A stretch of DNA of 63,468 nt from Campylobacter jejuni (GTDB lineage: Bacteria; Campylobacterota; Campylobacteria; Campylobacterales; Campylobacteraceae): NCBI RefSeq assembly GCF_002179165.1, contig NZ_NFNY01000067.1, positions 1 through 63,468 on the forward strand, written 5' to 3'. This document shows positions 53,429-63,149 of the stretch, one piece after another. The translations under genes and the position numbers were made by a program. The first letter of the stretch is position 1. Each line of letters begins with the position of its first letter. The notes below the pieces were generated by a model, which saw nothing but the letters and a program-made list of their open reading frames with translations, was not told the origin of the DNA and made no database searches.

Positions 53429-53450
53429 AGCAAGGAATTCCTTGCTTTAA
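53425..53450. terminator. Perfect 26-nt palindrome overlapping two stop codons
   Basis: TTAAAGCAAGGAA mirrored by TTCCTTGCTTTAA. It contains the tenA stop codon (53426-53428) on one arm and the stop of the convergent gene (53447-53449) on the other, so it should end both transcripts. Confidence 0.75.
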
Positions 53451-53857
53451 GCTTTAAAAAGTTTAAATTCTCCATTGCTAAATTGCATTCTAGCACTTAA
53501 ATTATCAAGATAAAAAACTTCAAATTTAGCATTTTGTGGGTTTTCATATAAATTCACCAAATAAGGATACTTTTCAAACATCATCTTTTTTACTTCTAAT
53601 TTTGATTCAAAAACCGCATTGGCTCTAAGTCTTAAAAAAGTACCATCCTTCGCACAAGAACAAAACTCAATCCCATTATAGTTTTTTATATGTTTAAAAA
53701 GTCCTTTAGAATTTGAAGTGCAAAAATAAATCCTATCTCCTACAAGTAAAGGACTTTGCATAGGACGCACTCTAGGATTTCCACAAGTGCCTAAAGTTGC
53801 CAAAAATGCTGGTGCATTGTCATCTAAAAATTGTGCGATTTCTTTTAAATCCATCAT
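53447..53857 (-). CDS. Pyridoxamine 5'-phosphate oxidase-like FMN-binding protein
   Basis: 136 aa split-barrel protein. FLATLGTCGNPRVRPMQSPL and RIYFCTSNSKGLFKHIK are typical of small PNPOx-like flavin reductases or haem/F420-type proteins. No substrate can be assigned. It follows fabG by 6 nt on the same strand. Corresponds to Cj0436. Confidence 0.8.
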   Translation of the reverse strand: MMDLKEIAQFLDDNAPAFLATLGTCGNPRVRPMQSPLLVGDRIYFCTSNSKGLFKHIKNYNGIEFCSCAKDGTFLRLRANAVFESKLEVKKMMFEKYPYLVNLYENPQNAKFEVFYLDNLSARMQFSNGEFKLFKA

Positions 53858-53863
53858 TTTTCC

Positions 53864-54610
53864 TTACATATACAAACCACCATTAATTTTAAGCACATCA
53901 CCTGTTACATAAGAAGCATAATCACTAAGTAAAAACGCCACACAATTTGCTACTTCTTCAGGTTCTGCAAAGCGTTTTAAAGGGATATTATCTTGATAAG
54001 CTTGTTTGATTTCATCACTTAAAACTTCAGTCATATCGCTTTTAATAAAACCTGGAGTTACGCAATTAAAACGCAAATTTCTACTTGCACCTTCTTTAGC
54101 AAAAGATTTAGTCATCGCAATCATTCCACCTTTACTCGCAGAATAATTAACTTGTCCTGCATTTCCCATTTCTCCAACGATTGAAGCAATATTTACCACC
54201 GCACCAAAGCGTTTTTTGCTCATAATTTTTAAAGCTTCTCTGCAGCCTAAAAATGCTGAACTTAAATTTGTATCCACCACACCACTAAAATCTTCTAATT
54301 TCATTCTTAAAGCAAGTTTATCATTAGTCACACCTGCATTATTCACAAGATAACTAAGCTCTCCATCGCTTTCTACTATAGTTTTTACTCCATTTTCAAA
54401 TTCATCTTCTTTGCTTGCATCAAATTTAATCACTGCAGCCGTGCCACCATTTGCGATAATTTCATCTTTTAAAGCATCGGCTAATTCTGGTTTTGAACGA
54501 TAATTAATCCAAACTTTAAGCCCAAAACCTGCTAAAGTTTTTGCTATGGAAGCCCCAATTCCTTTACTCGCACCTGTAATTAAAACATTTTTTCCACTAA
54601 ATTTCATCAC
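53864..54610 (-). CDS. fabG: 3-oxoacyl-ACP reductase
   Basis: 248 aa SDR. TGASKGIGA (about 12-20), NNAG, catalytic Ser, Tyr and Lys in NYSASKGG, and ending VLKINGGLYM. Reduces beta-ketoacyl-ACP in fatty acid elongation. Together with acpP-fabF-accA nearby it forms a fatty-acid gene neighbourhood. Confidence 0.95.
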   Translation of the reverse strand: MMKFSGKNVLITGASKGIGASIAKTLAGFGLKVWINYRSKPELADALKDEIIANGGTAAVIKFDASKEDEFENGVKTIVESDGELSYLVNNAGVTNDKLALRMKLEDFSGVVDTNLSSAFLGCREALKIMSKKRFGAVVNIASIVGEMGNAGQVNYSASKGGMIAMTKSFAKEGASRNLRFNCVTPGFIKSDMTEVLSDEIKQAYQDNIPLKRFAEPEEVANCVAFLLSDYASYVTGDVLKINGGLYM

Positions 54611-54675
54611 TAATCCTTAAAAATTAAATTAAAACTTGAATTTTATCTTATTTTATCTCACAAAAAGCAAATAGA

Positions 54676-56154
54676 TTAAAACAAAGCTTCATTCATTTCT
54701 TGTGGAATTTCTAAGTCTAAAATTTTAAGCACACTTGCAGCTATATTGCTAAGTCCCATATTTTCTTTGATTTTAGAAACTCCTTTTGCTTCAACAAAAA
54801 CAAAAACATCAAAAGTGGTGTGGTTTGTCAGCAAATTCCCTTTTTCATCTTGCATAGCTTCGCAATTTCCATGATCGCTTGTGATGATAAAAGCATAATC
54901 ATGCTCTCTCGCACAATCAATCACTTCACCCAAGCAAATATCCACTGCTTCCACTGCTTTAACCGCTGCATTAAAATCGCCTGTATGCCCTACCATATCG
55001 CCATTTGCGAAATTTACAACTATGAAATCTTCGCCTTTTTCTATCCCTTTTTTAACCACTTCACAAACTTCAAAAGCACTCATAGCAGGCTTTTCATCAT
55101 AGGTTTTTACCTTTGGACTTGGAATTAAAACCCTTGTTTCATTTTCTAAAAGCTCTTCTTTTCCGCCATTAAAAAAGAAAGTTACATGGGCGTATTTTTC
55201 AGTTTCTGCAGTGTGAAGTTGGCTAAGTCCTGCTTTAGAAATCGTCTCAGAAAGCGTGTTTTTAATCTCTTCTTTTTCGAAAAGCACATCAAGTTTAAAT
55301 TTATCATCATAAACACTCATAGTAAGCAAATTTTTAAACACTTTTTCTCGTTCAAATTCTTTAAATTCTTTGGAATTTAAAACTTCTATGAGTTGTTTCA
55401 TTCTATCATTTCTAAAATTAATAAAAATCAAACCATCTTCTTCTCTCATACCCTTATAGCTCTCATTTTGAGCTGCTCTAATAAATTCATCGGTGATATT
55501 TTCCTTGTAGCATTTTTCTAAATACTGGACTAAATTTGGCACACTTTTACTTTTACCCAATAAACAATCATAATACTCCTTAACCCTTTCCCAACGCTTA
55601 TCTCTATCCATAGCATAAAATCGTCCGCAAAGTGTTGCAAAATGCACACCCAAATTCTCACAGTGTTTTTCTAATTTTTTAATAAAATCCAAACCACTAG
55701 TAGGACTTACATCACGCCCATCTGTAACAGCGTGTGCAAAAACTTCATTGCCGTTTTTAGCACAAATTTCAAGCAAAGCATTAAAATGCGTATCCATAGA
55801 ATGCACTCCACCATCACTATAAAGCCCGATAATATGCACTCTTTTGCAATTTTGCAAAAGTTTTTTTAAATTGTCATTTTTTTCAAGCTCTTTATTTTCT
55901 ATAGCTTTATTGATACGCACCAAATTTTGATAAATAATTTGTCCGCTACCTATACACATATGCCCTACTTCACTATTTCCCATTTGATTTTGGGGTAAAC
56001 CTACCGCTAAACCACTGGTTTTAAGCAAAGAATTTGGCACTTCTTTAAAAAGTCTTTCGTAATTTGGCTTACAAGCAGCCTCAAAGGCGTTAAATTCTTT
56101 ATTTTTATTAAAACCAATTCCATCTGTAATCACTAAAATACATTTTTGTCTCAT
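54676..56154 (-). CDS. gpmI: 2,3-bisphosphoglycerate-independent phosphoglycerate mutase
   Basis: 492 aa, alkaline-phosphatase fold. Metal-binding VITDGIGFN, the catalytic Ser in GNSEVGHM, HAVTDGRDVSPTSG, and ITSDHGNCE are intact. Gluconeogenic/glycolytic interconversion of 3- and 2-phosphoglycerate. Divergent from mraY. Confidence 0.96.
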   Translation of the reverse strand: MRQKCILVITDGIGFNKNKEFNAFEAACKPNYERLFKEVPNSLLKTSGLAVGLPQNQMGNSEVGHMCIGSGQIIYQNLVRINKAIENKELEKNDNLKKLLQNCKRVHIIGLYSDGGVHSMDTHFNALLEICAKNGNEVFAHAVTDGRDVSPTSGLDFIKKLEKHCENLGVHFATLCGRFYAMDRDKRWERVKEYYDCLLGKSKSVPNLVQYLEKCYKENITDEFIRAAQNESYKGMREEDGLIFINFRNDRMKQLIEVLNSKEFKEFEREKVFKNLLTMSVYDDKFKLDVLFEKEEIKNTLSETISKAGLSQLHTAETEKYAHVTFFFNGGKEELLENETRVLIPSPKVKTYDEKPAMSAFEVCEVVKKGIEKGEDFIVVNFANGDMVGHTGDFNAAVKAVEAVDICLGEVIDCAREHDYAFIITSDHGNCEAMQDEKGNLLTNHTTFDVFVFVEAKGVSKIKENMGLSNIAASVLKILDLEIPQEMNEALF

Positions 56155-56232
56155 TTTTTACTCTTTTATAAGAAAATTTTTGGCTAGATTTTACTAAAAT
56201 TAAGCTTTTAAAAACCAAAAAAAGGTTAACTT

Positions 56233-57294
56233 TTGTATTATCTTTCCGAATTCAGCAATTATGCTTTTTTTACCTATATTAGTGTGCGTGCAGGCTTTGC
56301 GTTTTTCATTGCCTTATGCTTGTCTTTATTTTTAATGCCTAAATTCATTGCTTGGGCTAAAAATAAAAATGCGAATCAACCTATTTATGAACTCGCACCG
56401 CAAACCCATAAAGCCAAATCTCACACGCCGACTATGGGTGGATTGATTTTTATCAGTTGTGCTGTTTTGGCAAGTTTGATTTGCGTTAAATTGGATAATA
56501 TATTTGCAATCACTGCTTTACATTGCCTTGTACTTTTTTGTCTTATCGGACTCGTGGATGATTTGGGTAAAATTTTAAAAAAGGACAATCACTCAGGACT
56601 TAGCCCAAAAATGAAGCTTTTAGCCCAAATCATTGTGGGACTAATCTGTGTTTTGCCTTTGTATTTTAGCCCTGAATTTAATACCGAATTTTACATACCT
56701 TTTTATAAGTATCCACTTTTTAATATGGAAATTTTTGCTCTTGTTTTTTGGATTTTGGTTTTAATTTCAAGCTCCAATGCTGTGAATTTAACTGACGGAC
56801 TTGATGGGCTTGCGACTGTTCCTAGTATTTTTTCTTTATCTACTTTAGGGATATTTTTATATTTAAGTGGAAATTTAAATTATAGCGAATATTTACTTTT
56901 ACCAAAAATTCAAGGCTTGGGCGAAGTCGTGATTATCTGTGCTGCATTAATCGGTGCTTTAATGGGATTTTTATGGTACAATTGCTATCCTGCACAGGTT
57001 TTTATGGGAGATAGCGGAAGTCTGGCTTTAGGCGGATTTATCGGCTTTCTAGCTATCATTAGCAAAAATGAGGTTTTACTTTTACTTGTGGGTTTTGTTT
57101 TTGTACTTGAAACCATTTCTGTGATTTTACAAGTAGGAAGTTTTAAAATTTTTAATAAAAGAGTATTTAAAATGGCACCCATTCATCATCATTTTGAAAA
57201 AATAGGCTGGGTAGAAAATAAAATCATAGTGCGTTTTTGGATGATAGCTTTATTATCCAACCTACTCGCCCTTACATCAATAAAGCTAAGATAA
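56233..57294 (+). CDS. mraY: Phospho-N-acetylmuramoyl-pentapeptide-transferase
   Basis: 353 aa from a TTG start with AAAGG 7 nt before it. About ten membrane helices, with the catalytic [21 protein letters not shown] and PIHHHFEK motifs. Makes lipid I at the inner membrane. Its stop overlaps the murD start by one base (TAATG). Confidence 0.96.
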   Translation: MYYLSEFSNYAFFTYISVRAGFAFFIALCLSLFLMPKFIAWAKNKNANQPIYELAPQTHKAKSHTPTMGGLIFISCAVLASLICVKLDNIFAITALHCLVLFCLIGLVDDLGKILKKDNHSGLSPKMKLLAQIIVGLICVLPLYFSPEFNTEFYIPFYKYPLFNMEIFALVFWILVLISSSNAVNLTDGLDGLATVPSIFSLSTLGIFLYLSGNLNYSEYLLLPKIQGLGEVVIICAALIGALMGFLWYNCYPAQVFMGDSGSLALGGFIGFLAIISKNEVLLLLVGFVFVLETISVILQVGSFKIFNKRVFKMAPIHHHFEKIGWVENKIIVRFWMIALLSNLLALTSIKLR

Positions 57295-58502
57295 TGAGAA
57301 ATTCGCTTTTTGGATACGGAAAAACCACGCGTGCTATCGCTGAAATTTTAGGAAAAAAATTTGGTGGTTTTGATATTTACGATGATAAATTCCAAGAAAA
57401 AAGCCAAGATAAATGGGGTAATCATCTTTTAAATCCTAAGGATTTTAACGAAAATTTAAGCGAACTTGAAATCCCAAGTCCTGGTTTTCCGCCAAATCAC
57501 ATTTTGGTGAAAAAAGCAAAAAATTTACAAAGCGAGTATGACTTTTTTTATGATGCTATGCCAAAATCCATTTGGATAAGCGGAACAAATGGCAAAACCA
57601 CAACCACGCAAATGGCGACACATTTACTTTCACGCATAGGAGCTGTGATGGGTGCAAATGTGGGAATTCCTTTAGCCCAGCTTGATACAAACGCTAAAAT
57701 TTGGATACTTGAAACTTCATCTTTTACCTTGCATTACACCAAAATAGCAAAGCCTGAAATTTACGCACTTTTGCCCATAAGTGCGGATCATCTTTCATGG
57801 CATGGGAATTTCGAAAACTATATGAAAGATAAACTAAGCGTTTTGAAAAGAATGAATGAATGCGATGTTGCAATTTTACCTGAAATTTATGCAAAAACAC
57901 CGACAAAAGCTTATATAATTTCTTATAAAGATGAAGTTGATTTGGCAAAAAAATTAAATATTGATATAGAAAAAATTAGCTTCAAAAGCCCTTTTTTACT
58001 TGATGCTGTGATGGCACTAGCGATAGAAAAAATTTTGCTTGATACTTTAAGCTATGAACTTTTAAATCATTTTGTAATGGAAAAAAATAAACTTGAAGAA
58101 TTAAAAGATAGTCAAAACAGACTTTGGGTAAATGACACTAAAGCCACCAACGAAAGCGCTGTAATGGCAGCTCTTAATCGCTACAAAGATAAAAAAATTC
58201 ACTTGATCATAGGCGGAGATGATAAAGGGGTGGATTTAAGTGCTTTATTTGATTTTATGAAAGCTTTTAATATAGAACTTTACGCTATAGGAACGAGTAC
58301 TGAAAAAATGCTTGATTATGCTTTAAAAGCGAATTTAAAAGCTCATAGATGTGAAATTTTAGAAAAAGCAGTAGAAGAAATTTCTAAAACACTAAAAACA
58401 AATGAAGTGGCTTTGCTAAGCCCTGCTTGTGCGAGTTTGGACCAATTTAGCTCTTATGCCGAGCGTGGCGAAGTCTTTAAAAAATGTATCAGCACACTTT
58501 AA
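57294..58502 (+). CDS. murD: UDP-N-acetylmuramoylalanine-D-glutamate ligase
   Basis: 402 aa from ATG 57294 ([15 protein letters not shown]), chosen because of the TAATG coupling with mraY; a frame from 57237 would begin within mraY. ATP loop SGTNGKTTT (96-104), central Mur ligase segments [12 protein letters not shown] and [11 protein letters not shown]. Adds D-Glu to the peptidoglycan stem. Confidence 0.95.
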   Translation: MRNSLFGYGKTTRAIAEILGKKFGGFDIYDDKFQEKSQDKWGNHLLNPKDFNENLSELEIPSPGFPPNHILVKKAKNLQSEYDFFYDAMPKSIWISGTNGKTTTTQMATHLLSRIGAVMGANVGIPLAQLDTNAKIWILETSSFTLHYTKIAKPEIYALLPISADHLSWHGNFENYMKDKLSVLKRMNECDVAILPEIYAKTPTKAYIISYKDEVDLAKKLNIDIEKISFKSPFLLDAVMALAIEKILLDTLSYELLNHFVMEKNKLEELKDSQNRLWVNDTKATNESAVMAALNRYKDKKIHLIIGGDDKGVDLSALFDFMKAFNIELYAIGTSTEKMLDYALKANLKAHRCEILEKAVEEISKTLKTNEVALLSPACASLDQFSSYAERGEVFKKCISTL

Positions 58503-58527
58503 CTTATAAACAATTTGGAATTAAAAC

Positions 58528-59196
58528 CTATTCTTTCTTGCAGGAAATAATCAACATCATAGGTCTTAGCATTTCCTTTTTAGCTTCTTTTTTAAATTCA
58601 GGAAAATTTTGTAAAAAATTATCCGAAGGTTTTGGCTCAATAATATTTGTAATCTTAAAATTATTTTGCAATAGTGGCTCAATATAGCTTGTTAAAGTTC
58701 TATGACACTTAATAATATTTTCTCCTAGAAATTGATACACATTCTCTTTTTCATAAAAATAATCACTAATGGGAAAATATTTAGCTTTCCTATCTTCACC
58801 ATAAATAAAATCTTGAGTGATATTTGCAGTAAATATGGGGTGCTCTACACTAAAAATTAGTTCCTTATCTTTATCTAAAATACTACTTATATCCTCAATT
58901 AACTTTTTATAATTTCTAATATAATGAAAAACCAAAGAACTTATGGCAATATCAAATTTTAGCGTTTTAATCTCATCTATTTTATTTATATCTTCGCAAG
59001 CACCTTGATAAAATATTATATTATTATACATTTTTGCTTTTTCTTTTGCAACTGCTAACATTTTTGATGAAATATCTATAGCAAACACTTTTTAAAATCT
59101 TCCCATTCTCCAGCTCCATTTAATCCATAGCAAGATCTTAACATTAAAGCATACTTATTAAAAAAAAATATCATCATTATATCGATTTTCTTTCAC
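58528..59196 (-). pseudogene. Class I SAM-dependent methyltransferase, disrupted
   Basis: The intact part (58528-59088) reads FAIDISSKMLAVAKEK and continues to the end of a UbiE-like methyltransferase. Upstream, from a GTG at 59196, pieces KENRYNDDIFF, then FNKYALMLRSCYGLNGAGE, lie in different frames; a nine-T tract (59160-59168) causes the first shift. The SAM-binding GxGxG region that should sit between GEWEDFKK and FAIDIS is missing altogether, with a second frame change at the junction. So the gene has lost its cofactor loop and cannot work. It is convergent with murD. Confidence 0.8.
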
Positions 59197-59238
59197 TTTA
59201 GTGTCCTATAATAAAATTTTTCTTATTATAACCTAAAT

Positions 59239-59440
59239 TTATTTTTCTCTAATAATATTTATAATCCTAACTCCGTTATCTTCTTTATTTTCCAAGCTAA
59301 AACTTAATATTAAATTAAAATCTTTTTTAAATTCTTTTTTATTATATTCTAAGAAATGATTAAATTTGCTCACTTTTTTCATCTAATGCTAAATTTTCTT
59401 ATTCTTCATGCGTTAATACACTTATATTTTGTAACAAATT
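59239..59440 (-). pseudogene. Remnant of an unrecognised small gene
   Basis: A 47-codon ORF (59239-59382) reads MKKVSKFNHFLEYNKK and ends INIIREK. Immediately before it, in another frame, is LLQNISVLTHEE, stop, ENLALDEKSEQI, which looks like one protein broken by a stop and a shift. Family not recognised. Confidence 0.4.
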
Positions 59441-59467
59441 AGATGATTTTTTAGCTAAACACAAAGC

Positions 59468-61294
59468 TTAGCTTGGCACTATGGAATTTTTTCGTGCGGT
59501 TTTTTGGAGCGAGAAAAGGACTAAGGCTAAAAGTATAGTATATAGTATATTTAACACTATTAAGCTTGGATAGGCAAAATCTTTATCGGTTTCATTTGCG
59601 ATTTTTCCTATTAAAGGGTGGATTATACTAGGTTGTTTTATCAATACTATAAAAAATCCTATATATGATAATACAAGCACCACATATCTACCAAAAAACA
59701 AAGATTTAGTATAAACCAAACAAATATACAAACTAACAAACAAAGTATTTATAAATAACGAATATCCGAAATCTTTCCCCAAATTTAATAAAAATCCAAA
59801 TAATGAAAATAATCCATAAAAAATACAAGAAATAAAGAGTGCGGAATATAAACTTTTAATCCAATTCCAAAAATCATTAATAATATATATAAAATTTATT
59901 TTTTGTTTTTTTGAGATATTCTTTTTTGCTTCATACGATTTTAATTTGCAAACAAACAAACCACATCCAAAAACCACACAAATAGTACTTCCTATTTCAA
60001 AATAAAATTTATAACTATCAAAAAATCCAAATAAAGTTAAAATTGTTTTCGTCTCCTTAAACTTATCATTATAAAGCCAAGCAAAACCTGAAAAAAACAA
60101 AGCATATAGAATAATTAACAATATAAGATTATTAAAAACTTTTAAAAAGTCTGTATGATGGTCGCATAATTTTCTATCAAATCCCAAAAGTAAAAAATCT
60201 ACCAAATCTCGAATTCTCCAAATATTTTTTTCTACATCTGCCATACTTTTGACATTTTTACCTCTTTGGTTCCAATTTTGCTTTAATTCTATCTCTTTAC
60301 AATAAAGCTCATATTTATGAAAATTTGAAGCGTCTATAAGATTGTTATCTTTGATCAAAGCACTTTTAAAAGTTCTGAAAGAATCTCTAAAATCATTTGC
60401 AAATTTATCTAAAGGTTTTTTATCTTGTTCTTCTTTGTCTTTATTGCAATCTTCATATTCTTGTTTGATTTTTTCTTGCAAATCATCAAAAGTAAAATTT
60501 AAATTTGTATTAACCACATTTAAATTTCCTTTGAAAATTGCTTGAGAAAAATTTGGAGTTTTATCAAATACTACCCCATAAAAGCAAGCAGTTTTTTCAA
60601 ATTCACACTCATGAAAATCGGTGTAATCTTTAAAATGAGAATTATTAAAATAGACATTATCCTCAAAATGAGCATTTGAAAAATTAAATTTTCCAAATTT
60701 ATCTATTTTTAAAAATATAGAATCCACAAAATAGCATCGATTTTTAAATTTATTTTTCCATAAATCAATACTACCGATGAGACATTTTTGTATAGAAAAA
60801 TATTGTTCAAATTCATTTTCGTATAGATGCATTTTCTTTATTTTGGTTTTTTGTCCAAAATAAATATTATTTTTAAATTTATTTTTTTCTAAAATAAAAT
60901 CATTAAATATACAATTATTAAATTTTATATCTTTTACTATTTGTTCCGCTTCAATATTATTAAATTGACTTATTTTAAACTGTCTCAAGAAATAAACATT
61001 ACTTATCTCAATTTCTTCAAAAAAACAAGATTCAAAGAATAAATTTGAATTTATTTTAATTTTTTTATTGCTTAAACATAAAAGTTTTATTCTACATTTT
61101 TCAAAACAAATATTAAAATTTCGCTCTGACAATTCTTCTAAATTAATATTTAAAATACTGTCTGAGTAAATTTTAAAAAACGAATTACCGCTACTATCTT
61201 TTTCGTTTTGCACTAAAAATTCAGATGAATTACAACACTTAGAAATAACTGCCCTTATATCGCTTAATAATTTATCACCATTTTCCAAATTCAT
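59468..61294 (-). CDS. Pentapeptide-repeat membrane protein
   Basis: 608 aa. The first ~290 residues carry degenerate pentapeptide repeats with Phe/Leu/Ile at the central position (FNFSNAHFEDNVYFNNSHFK, FHECEFEKTACFYG), a right-handed beta-helix. A charged linker (YEDCNKDKEEQDKK) and a helical part follow, then about six membrane helices (from LVDFLLLGF/FNNLILLIILYALFFSGFAW to the C-terminus). Function unknown; the family occurs in variable regions of Campylobacter genomes. It overlaps the small membrane protein gene by 20 nt, implying coupled expression. Confidence 0.8.
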   Translation of the reverse strand: MNLENGDKLLSDIRAVISKCCNSSEFLVQNEKDSSGNSFFKIYSDSILNINLEELSERNFNICFEKCRIKLLCLSNKKIKINSNLFFESCFFEEIEISNVYFLRQFKISQFNNIEAEQIVKDIKFNNCIFNDFILEKNKFKNNIYFGQKTKIKKMHLYENEFEQYFSIQKCLIGSIDLWKNKFKNRCYFVDSIFLKIDKFGKFNFSNAHFEDNVYFNNSHFKDYTDFHECEFEKTACFYGVVFDKTPNFSQAIFKGNLNVVNTNLNFTFDDLQEKIKQEYEDCNKDKEEQDKKPLDKFANDFRDSFRTFKSALIKDNNLIDASNFHKYELYCKEIELKQNWNQRGKNVKSMADVEKNIWRIRDLVDFLLLGFDRKLCDHHTDFLKVFNNLILLIILYALFFSGFAWLYNDKFKETKTILTLFGFFDSYKFYFEIGSTICVVFGCGLFVCKLKSYEAKKNISKKQKINFIYIINDFWNWIKSLYSALFISCIFYGLFSLFGFLLNLGKDFGYSLFINTLFVSLYICLVYTKSLFFGRYVVLVLSYIGFFIVLIKQPSIIHPLIGKIANETDKDFAYPSLIVLNILYTILLALVLFSLQKTARKNSIVPS

Positions 61295-61718
61295 CTACGC
61301 ATTCCTCTTTATTTTCTGCAGCTTTAAACACCATTTCTAATAACTTATTTTGTAAATTTTCATTGTCACTTTCTTTTACCACTCTTACATAGCTAATATA
61401 AGTTCTATTTACGGCTTCTTTATAAGAATATTCATTGTATAATTTTTTGTATCCAGTTATCTGTTTGATACTATAAAAAATAAAAAATCCGATCAATATC
61501 CAAAATGGAAAACATCCGAAAATACTCATATAATCAAATTTTTCATTAAAACGATACCAAAAACACGCTGTTCCAACTATAAAAATTCCAGTAAAAATCC
61601 ACAACACCCAATTCCATGTTTTTAATAATTTATCAATTTTTTCCTTTTGCTTTTCATAAAACTTCACTAATTCTTTAGGAGTTCCAATATCTTGATTTTC
61701 ATTTAATCTATCATTCAT
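61275..61718 (-). CDS. Small two-helix membrane protein, partner of the pentapeptide protein
   Basis: 147 aa. Charged N-terminus with coiled-coil potential (ELVKFYEKQKEKIDKLLKT), two membrane helices (about 38-58, WVLWIFTGIFIVGTACFWY, and 68-86, FPFWILIGFFIFYSIKQI), then a cytoplasmic tail of charged helices. Not recognised. The 20-nt overlap with the next gene suggests that both products act together. Confidence 0.75.
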   Translation of the reverse strand: MNDRLNENQDIGTPKELVKFYEKQKEKIDKLLKTWNWVLWIFTGIFIVGTACFWYRFNEKFDYMSIFGCFPFWILIGFFIFYSIKQITGYKKLYNEYSYKEAVNRTYISYVRVVKESDNENLQNKLLEMVFKAAENKEECVDEFGKW

Positions 61719-61967
61719 CTTATTTCCTTGTTGATTATTTTTATTTTATTTCCAATAGAATTATAATTTAAAAAATTATTTTTTATCATATCTTTATATT
61801 CTTAAAAATTTATATATGAATACAAATGACTAAATACTATTTTTAGATACATAGAAAATTCATTACCATTTTGCTTATATATAATCTTTTTAGTTCTACT
61901 AAATGACTTAAGTCTTGGTAAAAAATGGCGCAAATTTTTCTATTTTCTAAGCTAATTCTATAAAAAA
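61719..61967. other. AT-rich gap with no recognised gene
   Basis: No ORF of note. It should hold the promoter of the two-gene membrane set; I cannot place it. Confidence 0.3.
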
Positions 61968-63149
61968 CTAAGCCCAAATTTGAATTAAATCTGCTATTTT
62001 TCCATAACTTGTAGAATTCGTATCAAAATAAGTTTGCTTCATTTCTCCAACAATTTGACTAAGATTTTCATAATTTAATTTACTCGCTTCTTCAGGCTTT
62101 AAGCCTAGCATTTTAGCACTTCTTTCTTTAAATAAATTCACAAAACCTTCATAAAAAATCTTAAATTTATCAGGATTATAAACCAGTTTAGTGCTTCTTG
62201 TTTTCTCATCTTGGGCTTCATCAAAAATTTTATTAGCCAAATGCATTTTGAGTAAAGACTGCTCATCATCGCTTAATTCTTCATACTTTGCACCTTTTCC
62301 TAATTTATCTAATATATCTTTAATTTCTATGATATTATTTTGATTAAATTTAGAAAAAGCTAGAAAGGCCGTGCTTTCACTCTGCCCTTGGATAATTGGC
62401 TTACTTTTTGTCGTTTGCATTTGCGTCTCACTAAAAGTGACTTCTCCATTAAAATCTCCATCTTCTAGCACCATTTTATCAAGTTCTAAACCTATAGTCC
62501 GTCCTGCATAATCTGTATCTTTTGTATCATTTAATCTTATTTTTCTAAAATCTTGCTCAAAACCAAACAAAGTATCCGCACTACCATTTAACTGGATATA
62601 AGACTGCACAAAAAGCCCTAAACTTGTATCTTGTGCCACAAAACCACTTTTTGTATCTTCAAGCTCGTGATCTTCTAAAAAGCCATCATTATTTCTATCG
62701 CTTGCCAAATAAGCTCTTGTATATGCGATATCAGCATACCAACCGGCAATAAACTTTTCAGCCTTTCCACTTAAAATATACGAACCATCAAGTCTTTTCG
62801 TCATTTCTTCTTCTTTAAATTCTAAACCCATTTTATCGATCGCTTTTGGGCTTAAGGCACTTTGAACGAGTTTGTTTGTGATAGGATCTCTAAAATATAT
62901 GGTTTTCATACCTTTTTGGGCTTTTTTTACTTTATCATCAATCTTTTGGTTAAAAACCTTTTCATCTTCTAATCTTTGAAGCATACTTTGTGCTACATCT
63001 GGCTTTTGATCTTTGAGAGAATCGGTATTTTGCCCTTTTTCGCCAAGAATTTTTGGCTTTAAATTTAACTTAAAAGATTTATATACACTAGCTTGTTGCG
63101 GAGATTTTGAGATAGGATGAAAATTATTGAGAAATTTGCCAAATTCCAT
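61968..63149 (-). CDS. EF-hand-containing hypothetical protein (393 aa)
   Basis: Not recognised as a named family. Two canonical EF-hand loops are visible: residues 151-162 (DRNNDGFLEDHE) and 230-241 (DGDFNGEVTFSE), each with Asp/Asn at 1, 3, 5, Gly at 6 and Glu at 12. No signal peptide or membrane segment; starts MEFGKFLNNFHPISKS. A Lys-rich region (about 60-80) and a C-terminal helix-rich half follow. AAAGG precedes the ATG by 8 nt. Calcium binding is a prediction; similar large proteins exist in other Campylobacter but with no role known to me. Confidence 0.75.
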   Translation of the reverse strand: MEFGKFLNNFHPISKSPQQASVYKSFKLNLKPKILGEKGQNTDSLKDQKPDVAQSMLQRLEDEKVFNQKIDDKVKKAQKGMKTIYFRDPITNKLVQSALSPKAIDKMGLEFKEEEMTKRLDGSYILSGKAEKFIAGWYADIAYTRAYLASDRNNDGFLEDHELEDTKSGFVAQDTSLGLFVQSYIQLNGSADTLFGFEQDFRKIRLNDTKDTDYAGRTIGLELDKMVLEDGDFNGEVTFSETQMQTTKSKPIIQGQSESTAFLAFSKFNQNNIIEIKDILDKLGKGAKYEELSDDEQSLLKMHLANKIFDEAQDEKTRSTKLVYNPDKFKIFYEGFVNLFKERSAKMLGLKPEEASKLNYENLSQIVGEMKQTYFDTNSTSYGKIADLIQIWA

